A program made the position numbers and the translations under genes. Below, one piece after another: positions 6,242-10,428 of a DNA stretch of 10,428 nt. Positions within the stretch are counted from its first letter, which is position 1. Each line of letters begins with the position of its first letter. The notes under the pieces are model-generated. The model had not been told where the DNA came from. It saw only the letters and a program-made list of their open reading frames with translations, and did not search any database. This stretch comes from Sphingopyxis sp. (lineage in GTDB: Bacteria > Pseudomonadota > Alphaproteobacteria > Sphingomonadales > Sphingomonadaceae): assembly GCA_012035435.1 (NCBI GenBank), contig JAAUPH010000058.1, positions 1-10,428 on the forward strand. Direction: 5' to 3'.

Positions 6242-6371
6242 TGACGATTAATTCATCACCATGAATAGACCCTCGCCAGCCTCCATTAATTACATCGAAA
6301 GTCACTTTACCGTTGGGGTATTTTCGCAAAACATTGCACCATAGCTTTTGAGGCAAAATGTAAATTTCCAC
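6192..6371 (-). CDS. Small hypothetical protein, 59 aa, GTG start
   Basis: GTG 6371 follows AGGGG by 7 nt and comes just after the stop of the 122-aa gene (12 nt apart). The sequence runs MEIYILPQKLWCNVL, KYPNGKVTFDVINGG, WRGSIHGDELIVSE, with alternating hydrophobic and polar residues that suggest a small beta-rich domain. It has no membrane segment or known motif. Together with the 40-aa gene it fills what would otherwise be a 250-nt gap, and the strong ribosome site supports translation. Function unknown. Confidence 0.65.
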   Translation of the reverse strand: MEIYILPQKLWCNVLRKYPNGKVTFDVINGGWRGSIHGDELIVSETGFKAQGQRIASGR

Positions 6372-6383
6372 AGCTATTCCCCT

Positions 6384-6752
6384 TTACAGATTATAGGTAA
6401 GCCAGCGTTCGGAATCGAACGCATAGCGCAGCTTGTCGGCGATATCGTCAAAGGGTGCGCCGTTCGGATGCGTTTTCAGGTCCGACAAGTATTCGGCGCC
6501 GACTTCTTCCACCGCTTCCAGCAAATCGAGAGCGTCACAAACCCTTTCGGCGAAGCGTGCAGTTTCACCTTCACGAAAGAGCGCACGGACTACGGCCGGC
6601 ATTCTGTCTGCGATATCGTCCAAGGCTTCCCGGCACAGGTTCAGACCTTCCGCGTCCTCCAGCAGATCCAACAATTCCGGAATGAATTGGCAATCGCTCA
6701 CAAGGCGCAAGCTTTCCAGCCATTCGCGAGCGTTCAACGGTAAATGCGCCAT
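6384..6752 (-). CDS. Hypothetical acidic helical protein, 122 aa
   Basis: Unrecognised. The ATG at 6752 overlaps the upstream stop (TGATG) with AAAGGA 9 nt before it. The sequence is Leu/Glu/Asp-rich and mostly helical (FIPELLDLLEDAEGL, LCREALDDIADRMPAVV, CDALDLLEAVEEVG), giving a strongly acidic small protein. Acidic phage proteins of this size are often DNA mimics or binding partners, but nothing specific shows that here. It ends TYNL, loosely like the junction tails elsewhere, and is followed closely by the 59-aa gene. Confidence 0.75.
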   Translation of the reverse strand: MAHLPLNAREWLESLRLVSDCQFIPELLDLLEDAEGLNLCREALDDIADRMPAVVRALFREGETARFAERVCDALDLLEAVEEVGAEYLSDLKTHPNGAPFDDIADKLRYAFDSERWLTYNL

Positions 6753-7240
6753 CAGCTTACGTCCTTTCGCATCGCAGAAAAATAACCGTCATGCCAGGCG
6801 AGCCGCGGCGCATCTGGCAAGGCTGCAATGGCTTCCGGCGTGATCCAGGTTGAACGGTCCGACATATCAACCGCCTTCACGTAATAGCGCGGCTCCACGA
6901 AATCGCTTGTGCGACGGCTCACAAATTGATTGGTGATCGTACCAGCCGTGTATTCGCACAGGAAAAAACCCATCGCACCTTCCCGATACATTGGAGGCAA
7001 CACGTTTAGCATCTGCTCATAAAAATCGGCCGTGATTTCCTGTAACGGCACTTGGTCAAGCCACGAGCGATTAACGCGGGCTTCAAAGTCGTCATATGGC
7101 TCGACAACGTAAGGCTTGCCGCGCTCCAGCATCAGCTTATCGGCAATCTCTTGCGCGCCTTCCTGTGTTGCGTGCCACGTCCAAGCGCTTTGCGCTCCAG
7201 GCTCACAGACAGCGAATTTCAAATCGGCGAGAGTCAGCAT
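6752..7240 (-). CDS. Hypothetical protein, 162 aa (weak DUF1419-like resemblance)
   Basis: The start ATG 7240 overlaps the upstream TAA (TAATG) after AAGGAAGGGG. The central segment FYEQMLNVLPPMYR, then GAMGFFLCEYTAGTIT, followed by NQFV resembles from memory the core of DUF1419-type proteins seen on alphaproteobacterial plasmids and phages (a Y/F-x-x-M-L-x-x-L-P-P block, then an F-x-x-x-E-x-x-T-G block). I could not confirm this by search. The N-terminal part (WTWHATQEGAQEIADKL) looks like a separate small alpha/beta unit. The stop overlaps the next gene. No biochemical role is known to me. Confidence 0.75.
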   Translation of the reverse strand: MLTLADLKFAVCEPGAQSAWTWHATQEGAQEIADKLMLERGKPYVVEPYDDFEARVNRSWLDQVPLQEITADFYEQMLNVLPPMYREGAMGFFLCEYTAGTITNQFVSRRTSDFVEPRYYVKAVDMSDRSTWITPEAIAALPDAPRLAWHDGYFSAMRKDVS

Positions 7241-7392
7241 TAGGATTCCCCTTCCTTAACCAAATCGAGATTGACGTAGTAGCGCCAGGCGCCGCCGCGG
7301 CTTTGCAGCCGGAACAAGGCGGAATTCGCAAAGCCGCCGCGGTCGTACCATTCGCGCTTAGTGATGCGCTTTTTCCGGATTTTTTGGGCCAT
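7240..7392 (-). CDS. Small basic protein, 50 aa
   Basis: ATG 7392 (MAQKIRKKRITKREW) is favoured over an upstream in-frame Met at 7440, because GGAGGG lies 7 nt before it and it would overlap a corrected upstream stop as TGATG. The first 15 residues are very basic. They are followed by WYDRGGFANSALFRL and GGAWRYYVNLD, suggesting a nucleic-acid-binding or short beta-rich protein. Its stop overlaps the next start (TAATG). Function unknown. Confidence 0.7.
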   Translation of the reverse strand: MAQKIRKKRITKREWYDRGGFANSALFRLQSRGGAWRYYVNLDLVKEGES

Positions 7393-7849
7393 CAGAATTC
7401 CCTCCCCTGAATTTCCGGACCATCCCCGCCAGATTGCCAAGGGATATTGCGGAACGTGAAAAGATGATTTCCGGCCGCATCTTCACAACGTAAACCGGAA
7501 CAGACTGCAAGTCGCGGGCTCCGATCCTGTCAAAGCGAACCAGCCGGAAAGCATGAATCCTTGCGATGTGGGTTTGTTGCCATTGCAAGCGCTTTGCATA
7601 GCGCGGCGAGCGCAGCAGCTTTAGGCCGGTTTCGTGCAAGTCTCCGGTCACGATAGGCTTGCAGGTCGCTAGAGCGTTTTCGATTGTCAACAGATCGTCA
7701 CCGGAGATAGTGCAAGCGGTCACGCTTACTGAATAACCCGCCGCCTGTCGTTCGCTGGCATTTATCAGCTTGCGCAGTCCGATAACGTTTGATCGATCCA
7801 CTACACCAGCGCGGATTGCGTCCAGGTGCTTTTGTGCTGTCCGGTTCAT
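7392..7849 (-). CDS. Hypothetical protein, about 152 aa, probable one-base deletion near 7490
   Basis: ATG 7849 follows GGAG by 7 nt. The frame reads MNRTAQKHLDAIRAG through LVRFDRIGARDLQSVPVY. Continuing in that frame gives a protein of 163 aa ending at 7358 with an unconvincing tail, overlapping the next gene. One base later, another frame gives RCEDAAGNHLFTFRN, then IPWQSGGDGPEIQGREF and a TGA that overlaps the next ATG exactly (TGATG). Restoring one C at about 7490-7491 fuses both parts into 153 codons. The protein is not recognised. The N-terminal half looks helical (SNVIGLRKLINASERQAAG) and the C-terminal half beta-rich. Confidence 0.65.
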
Positions 7850-7884
7850 ATTTTCGCTCCATCAAAAGCGGTTGAAACTAAATC
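7850..7884 (-). promoter_or_regulatory. Leader of the 7849 gene, shared with the 9293 gene
   Basis: Minus strand: GGATTTAG, 4 nt, AACCGCTTT, two bases, ATGGAGC, then the start region of the 7849 gene. The leader of the 9293 gene has the same blocks in the same order (GGATTTAG, then AACCGCTTT, AATGGAGC, ATG) with a longer gap. Only the GGAGC ribosome site is explained by translation. The shared GGATTTAG and AACCGCTTT blocks suggest a common promoter or operator element. Confidence 0.45.
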
Positions 7885-7897
7885 CTACGTAACGTCA
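7885..7897. repeat. 13-mer CTACGTAACGTCA, copy 1
   Basis: It is identical to 10266-10278 and contains the palindrome TACGTA. Here its last three bases form the stop codon of the 191-aa gene, and it sits directly upstream of the leader at 7850-7884. The other copy lies in the control region at the right. This is a candidate operator for a phage regulator. Confidence 0.5.
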
Positions 7898-8470
7898 CAA
7901 ATCCAAAGACGCAAGAGGCTTTGCGTAAATTGTCACCTTGCGGCTTTTCCGCCCGTCATACTTCCACCAGCCGGCGAAAGCCGGATCCTTGCGGCAATTG
8001 CCAAGAGCGCGACGAATTTTCACCGTCTGGAATTGCCGCACGTTCTGAGCAATCGGCAACATTAGGCGAACCGCCAACCAATGATAGCCAACCGGCGAAC
8101 CATCATCAGGCAACGCGCCTTTGATCCAGCCGACAAGTGTTGTGATTGCGTCAGCATCGCCGTTCGCTGCATCCATGACCGACAAGGCCACATCGCGCGG
8201 CGCTTGGCTTCCCCTCGCATCGCCTAGGCTCTCTAGCTGCAAGCTTGCCTTGTCTGTGAAGCGCCCTAGCTGCAAGATCAATTCAGGCTCTTCTAGCAGG
8301 TCGCACAGATCGATAACCCCCAGAGGATTGCGAGAAAGAAAGACTTCCCGAATTCGTGCGCCGCGAGGATCCGCCGTTTCATCGACCAGCAAGACGCCTC
8401 GCTTTAGCATCCGCTTGGCCTTAGCGTGCGAGATTCTGAACGTGTCGCAGAATTCCAAAAGTGTCAGCAT
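7895..8470 (-). CDS. Putative DNA-binding protein, 191 aa
   Basis: Not firmly recognised. The N-terminus MLTLLEFCDTFRISH, followed by AKAKRMLKRGVLLVDE, has the spacing of a helix-turn-helix (helix, tight turn, then a basic helix), like HTH_17 or excisionase-type domains. After a loop come helices rich in Leu/Glu (DLCDLLEEPELILQLG, residues about 55-70). A central segment reads VGWIKGALPDDGSP and a basic C-terminus reads KYDGRKSRKVTIYAKPL. A phage replication or regulatory protein is possible; this is inference. The ATG at 8470 overlaps the upstream stop. The C-terminus (SLDL) ends at a degenerate junction-like TTTGGATTTGTGA. Confidence 0.72.
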   Translation of the reverse strand: MLTLLEFCDTFRISHAKAKRMLKRGVLLVDETADPRGARIREVFLSRNPLGVIDLCDLLEEPELILQLGRFTDKASLQLESLGDARGSQAPRDVALSVMDAANGDADAITTLVGWIKGALPDDGSPVGYHWLAVRLMLPIAQNVRQFQTVKIRRALGNCRKDPAFAGWWKYDGRKSRKVTIYAKPLASLDL

Positions 8471-8694
8471 GTCAAAGCCTCATGATCCTGAAAAATGATT
8501 GTCAGCGCATCTGCATAGGGCAGGCTAGGTGTGCCGGCTGTCAGCTTGTCGAATTCCTCACAGAATGCAGCCACATCATCGCCTTGGAAAAACACATCAG
8601 CGCCGCTAGGCTTGTGATCGATCGAATAGGCCAAGCCGTTACCCCAAGACGTAACGCGCCATTCTGGCAGATCGTGGATGATGCAAGAACGCAT
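8464..8694 (-). CDS. Hypothetical protein, 76 aa
   Basis: Unrecognised. ATG 8694 overlaps the upstream TAA (TAATG), and GGAGG lies 7 nt before it inside the preceding gene's last codons. The sequence has LPEWRVTSWGNGLAYSID and a C-terminal AAFCEEFDKLTAG. It is aromatic and acidic, without membrane segments, and resembles a small alpha/beta domain. The stop lies 4 nt inside the next gene. Its close coupling suggests it is co-expressed with the 199-aa and 191-aa proteins. Confidence 0.75.
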   Translation of the reverse strand: MRSCIIHDLPEWRVTSWGNGLAYSIDHKPSGADVFFQGDDVAAFCEEFDKLTAGTPSLPYADALTIIFQDHEALTC

Positions 8695-9293
8695 TAGCAG
8701 GCCTCCACATTTGCGGGACCGTCAATGGTCGCTTGTGCCTGCAAGAGAGGTTCAATCCGTTCCTCGTAGGCTTGTGCTGCAAGATCATTTGCGACCTCTA
8801 ACAGATACTCATTCGCCGAACCCGGATAATTGTATTCGATACCCCAGAGCGCGAATTCATATTCGTCTGTCAAACCCTCATCATCAGCCGAGAAAACTTG
8901 CACGGCAATCCCGCACCAGGCCCATTCATCATTGCACCAGGCGCGCAAAACTTCGAAGTCATGGCGCGCAGCCCTTGCAGCCTTTTGGCGCGCAGTCTCG
9001 CCTTCGATATCATAAGGCTCGCAGCCCCAACCGTCTTTGCGTGCGATACGGTAAGCGGCCGCGAAATCATAGAAACGCTTTAACCCCCTGTCCTCGCACA
9101 AGAGCAATTCGCCCGGTTCCTTATCGCGGCGCGTCCAATCACTGACAGGGCCATGCCCGTCATGTTCTTTCCAAGGCGCGCCAGTGTTGGAATCGTGATA
9201 GACAGTGGCGACAAACAGAAAACCGTTGCACGTGGCTTCGATTGTGTCCCCGTCATGTGTGTAGCTGCCAAAGCCAGATTGGAAAATTTGCAT
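8694..9293 (-). CDS. Hypothetical acidic protein, 199 aa, first gene of the leftward unit
   Basis: Family not identified, though the pattern GDTIEATCNGFLFVAT, HDGHGPVSDWTRRDK and KRFYDFAAAYRIARKDGW looks like a conserved phage or plasmid hypothetical. It is acidic and Trp-rich. A highly charged helix (RQKAARAARHDFEVLRAW) lies near residues 103-120, and the C-terminal region contains many Glu residues. ATG 9293 follows GGAGC by 7 nt and is preceded by a 322-nt non-coding region with a TTGACA box, so it probably opens a transcript. Its acidic profile might fit an anti-restriction or DNA-mimic protein; that is speculation. Confidence 0.8.
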   Translation of the reverse strand: MQIFQSGFGSYTHDGDTIEATCNGFLFVATVYHDSNTGAPWKEHDGHGPVSDWTRRDKEPGELLLCEDRGLKRFYDFAAAYRIARKDGWGCEPYDIEGETARQKAARAARHDFEVLRAWCNDEWAWCGIAVQVFSADDEGLTDEYEFALWGIEYNYPGSANEYLLEVANDLAAQAYEERIEPLLQAQATIDGPANVEAC

Positions 9294-9381
9294 GTCATTT
9301 GCTCCATTGAAAGCGGTTTAGAGTTTTGCCCTAAATCCGAGTTTTGATGCTGTCAAGCGCATAACGTGCGAACAAACCGCA

Positions 9382-9427
9382 TCTTGATACGTGCGTATCC
9401 GGAGAGCGTTTACCCTTCTTGATACGT
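9382..9427. repeat. Direct repeat TCTTGATACGT (x2) and palindrome GATACG-TG-CGTATC
   Basis: TCTTGATACGT occurs at 9382-9392 and 9417-9427, 35 bp apart. The first copy leads into a perfect inverted repeat, GATACG/CGTATC (9386-9399), with a 2-nt centre. The second copy keeps only one half site. This is typical of a primary and a secondary operator, and no coding function explains it. Confidence 0.5.
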
Positions 9428-9465
9428 AATGCGCTACACGTGCGCGTTAAATGTTAGCTTACTGT

Positions 9466-9518
9466 AGTGTCGCCGCTCGCGCTGCGGCCTTACGGCCTTG
9501 CGCTCACCGCTCCACACT
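9466..9518. repeat. GC-rich interrupted palindrome
   Basis: AGTGT (9466-9470) pairs with ACACT (9514-9518), GCGC (9479-9482) with GCGC (9500-9503), and GGCC (9486-9489) with GGCC (9494-9497) around a TTAC loop. The intervening bases pair poorly. It could be a weak cruciform or RNA hairpin, an origin element, or a factor-dependent terminator between the small early genes and the next promoter. Confidence 0.35.
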
Positions 9519-9615
9519 CATTAGAAGATCAAAAATTATTTTGACCCTCTCAATTTTCCGAAAATAGGAAAAGCCCGACAAGCCGAATTTTCCCTATCTC
9601 GTGGCTTTCAGATAT

Positions 9616-9762
9616 CTACCCGCGCCCTATTGACCGAACACGAACTTTCTCACCCTGCGAGCGCAAAAGCCTTATCCGTTCGCGCACCTTTTCATGATCC
9701 GAAAATTCGCCGGCAAATTGCCAGTAATTTTCAGCCGCGACAAAATAACTAACGCTCCACAT
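9616..9762 (-). CDS. Small hypothetical protein, 48 aa
   Basis: ATG 9762 follows AAGGG by 8 nt and starts right after the previous gene's stop (2 nt apart). The sequence MWSVSYFVAAENYWQ, FAGEFSDHEKVRERI, RLLRSQGEKVRVRSIG is plausible as a compact alpha/beta protein with a basic C-terminus, and its frame stays open between well-placed signals. It has no known motif. It is the last gene of the first small operon before the 322-nt control region. Confidence 0.65.
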   Translation of the reverse strand: MWSVSYFVAAENYWQFAGEFSDHEKVRERIRLLRSQGEKVRVRSIGRG

Positions 9763-9764
9763 TT

Positions 9765-9914
9765 TCAATTCCCTTCCCTATCCAAACCAATCCGCTTGTG
9801 CTGATAAGCAAACCGGCGCCGCAATATTTCTTGATCCCGCAAATGCCGCCAGGCTGTCAGTCGGTCGAAACCGTGCGCAAGCTGGCAAGCGGTAATTTTG
9901 TTTTCGCAGATCAT
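9765..9914 (-). CDS. Small basic hypothetical protein, 49 aa
   Basis: ATG 9914 overlaps the stop of the 68-aa gene (TGATG) and follows AAGGGG by 8 nt. The sequence MICENKITACQLAHG, then FDRLTAWRHLRDQEI, is followed by an Arg-rich helix (LRRRFAYQHKRIGL). The high Arg/His content suggests nucleic-acid contact, but no motif is complete. The final codons carry the AAGGGAATTG ribosome site of the following gene, indicating translation in series. Function unknown. Confidence 0.65.
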   Translation of the reverse strand: MICENKITACQLAHGFDRLTAWRHLRDQEILRRRFAYQHKRIGLDREGN

Positions 9915-10120
9915 CAGAATTGCCCCTTCAGCTTCGCGAACGTTTCCCGTGCCTCTTTGGCGAATTCTTCGCTGGCGAGAGCGTTACGTTCGCATTGGTC
10001 CGCCATCTTGGGGAATTCCAGTGCCAGCTTGCGCATATCTTCAGCTTCCCGAACACATCGCTTTTCCCAAGCAATGAGAGCAATGCGGATAGTCGATTTA
10101 TCGGATGATGTAAGCTGCAT
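9914..10120 (-). CDS. Small helical protein, 68 aa, first gene after the control region
   Basis: ATG 10120 (MQLTSSDKSTIRIAL) is chosen over an in-frame Met at 10165, because AAGGA lies 8 nt upstream and the longer form would run into the operator region. The rest is highly helical with heptad-like spacing (KLALEFPKMADQCER, LASEEFAKEARETFAKL), so a coiled-coil dimer is likely. It follows an operator-rich leader and heads the transcript, so it may be an early regulatory or host-interaction protein. Nothing identifies it more closely. Confidence 0.7.
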   Translation of the reverse strand: MQLTSSDKSTIRIALIAWEKRCVREAEDMRKLALEFPKMADQCERNALASEEFAKEARETFAKLKGQF

Positions 10121-10168
10121 GTCCGTATTCCTTTTGCCGTGTTGACGATTCGTTATCGCATCCAAACC

Positions 10169-10182
10169 TTACCAAACGGTAA
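10169..10182. promoter_or_regulatory. Inverted repeat TTACC-AAAC-GGTAA (candidate operator)
   Basis: Perfect 5-bp arms with a 4-nt centre, 49 bp upstream of the 10120 start. Related arms occur in 10238-10260, suggesting two sites for one dimeric repressor. Confidence 0.5.
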
Positions 10183-10187
10183 ATATC

Positions 10188-10214
10188 TTGCAACCCATAA
10201 AATGCGGGTTGCAA
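10188..10214. promoter_or_regulatory. Inverted repeat TTGCAACCC-N9-GGGTTGCAA
   Basis: Perfect 9-bp arms with a 9-nt spacer, a size expected for a dimeric DNA-binding protein. A third, imperfect half site TTGCACCC follows at 10219-10226. It is too far from any stop codon and lacks a U-run, so it is an unlikely terminator. Confidence 0.6.
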
Positions 10215-10237
10215 TGCCTTGCACCCAAATGTGACGT

Positions 10238-10260
10238 ATGGTAAAGATTGCATTAACCAT
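10238..10260. promoter_or_regulatory. Inverted repeat ATGGTAAA-N7-TTAACCAT
   Basis: Arms of 8 bp with one mismatched pair and a 7-nt centre. The GGTAA half resembles the arms of 10169-10182, so it may be a second, weaker site for the same regulator. Confidence 0.45.
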
Positions 10261-10265
10261 AGACG

Positions 10266-10278
10266 CTACGTAACGTCA
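10266..10278. repeat. 13-mer CTACGTAACGTCA, copy 2
   Basis: Identical to 7885-7897. A shorter TGACGTA match lies close by at 10232-10238. It contains the palindrome TACGTA. Both copies lie upstream of likely leftward transcripts. Confidence 0.5.
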
Positions 10279-10371
10279 TGATGAGGGAAAAGGGACCCGT
10301 TGGTTAATTTTCTCGGACCGGGGGGATAGGTTCGAGCGCGGCGCCGGATGGCCGGGTCTGAGCATGATACG

Positions 10372-10428
10372 CTACACAACCGATTTTCCCCATCTAGACC
10401 TATTATGACCATCCCGCTCTATTATGAC
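10372..10428 (-). CDS. Possible 3' end of an upstream minus-strand gene (18 codons in window)
   Basis: Of the three minus-strand frames at the right edge, only one stays open. It reads VIIERDGHNRSRWGKSVV and stops at TAG (10374-10372). The composition is protein-like, but the stretch is too short to judge and it contains a direct repeat that could instead be regulatory. No product can be named. Confidence 0.3.
   Translation of the reverse strand, partial: VIIERDGHNRSRWGKSVV
10400..10428. repeat. Direct repeat CTATTATGAC x2 at the window edge
   Basis: CTATTATGAC at 10400-10409 and again at 10419-10428, a 19-bp period. The array may continue beyond the window. The candidates are an iteron, tandem operators, or repeated codons of the partial gene. 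Confidence 0.4.

Larger units (their letters stand above)
9294..9615 (-). promoter_or_regulatory. Non-coding control region upstream of the 9293 gene
   Basis: I find no convincing gene in these 322 bases. They hold a leader like that at 7850-7884 and a perfect TTGACA (9356-9351, minus) with only a weak -10 candidate, TAGGGC, after 17 nt. They also hold three copies of ACGTGCG (near 9364, 9389 and 9438), a direct TCTTGATACGT repeat and a GC-rich interrupted palindrome at 9466-9518. The AT-rich part near 9530-9600 has no strong structure. The most likely role is a regulated promoter for the leftward operon. Confidence 0.5.
10121..10371. promoter_or_regulatory. Operator-rich control region
   Basis: This 251-base stretch without a supported gene lies upstream of the first small operon. 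It contains several inverted repeats (10169-10182, 10188-10214, 10238-10260) and the 13-mer at 10266-10278. Beyond them is a GC-rich patch (10313-10360) where I see no clear structure. Promoter hexamers are not obvious: TTGCAA and TAAGGT flank the 10169-10182 repeat on the minus strand with a 16-nt spacing, a weak match. Confidence 0.5.

Noticed and set aside
10310..10365. GGTTCGA near a GC-rich patch, resembling a tRNA T-loop
   Set aside because: No acceptor, D-arm or anticodon stem can be drawn around it.
10279..10368. Minus-strand 29-codon frame beginning MLRPGHPAPRSN
   Set aside because: No ribosome site, low-complexity composition and no coupling to neighbours.
10405..10428. Plus-strand ATG (MTIPLYYD) open to the window end, possibly a divergent gene
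   Set aside because: There is no ribosome site and only eight codons, and the same bases form the direct repeat and the minus-strand frame.

Overview
The window looks like the early or replication module of a temperate phage or prophage, probably from an alphaproteobacterium. That host guess rests on overall character only: moderately GC-rich DNA, many GTG starts with strong GGAG-type ribosome binding sites, and a C5 methyltransferase of phage type. I see no integrase, structural genes, tRNA, CRISPR array or insertion sequence. Every supportable gene lies on the minus strand, so transcription and gene order run from high to low coordinates.

Layout in transcription order. 10428-10121 is a control region with four operator-like inverted repeats, a direct repeat at the window edge and perhaps the last codons of an upstream gene. 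10120-9616 holds three small overlapping genes of 68, 49 and 48 aa. 9615-9294 is a second non-coding region with ACGTGCG and TCTTGATACGT repeats, a GC-rich palindrome and a TTGACA box. 9293-7895 holds three unrecognised genes, the last with a possible helix-turn-helix. A short leader carrying a repeated 13-mer follows, and then six tightly coupled small genes (7849-6119). Next come a 165-aa unknown gene (6131-5634), a hairpin, a recombination endonuclease VII-type HNH nuclease (5551-5114) and a 628-aa primase-polymerase/helicase (5113-3227). The left third carries a C5 DNA methyltransferase, several small genes, a MerR-type regulator, and a PAPS-reductase-like PP-loop protein that runs off the window.

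Genes are packed with ATGA, TGATG, TAATG and GTGA overlaps, so most of the region probably translates as one or two coupled polycistronic units. The primase/helicase and endonuclease VII are the replication and recombination core. The methyltransferase and PP-loop protein look like accessory DNA-modification or metabolic cargo.

The most unusual feature is a 16-nt stop/start junction, GGAGTTTGATCTGTGA and close variants, repeated four times in the left third. It encodes the last residues E-(F/Y)-D-L of the upstream protein, and at the same time the Shine-Dalgarno sequence and GTG start of the next gene. It looks like a standard connector between exchangeable gene cassettes.

Four genes appear to be broken by single-base shifts (the PP-loop gene twice, the 2116-2531 gene, the methyltransferase and the 7392-7849 gene). 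Most sit in short homopolymer runs, which points either to uncorrected sequencing indels or to prophage decay. Products come from motifs read by eye; no database search was possible.
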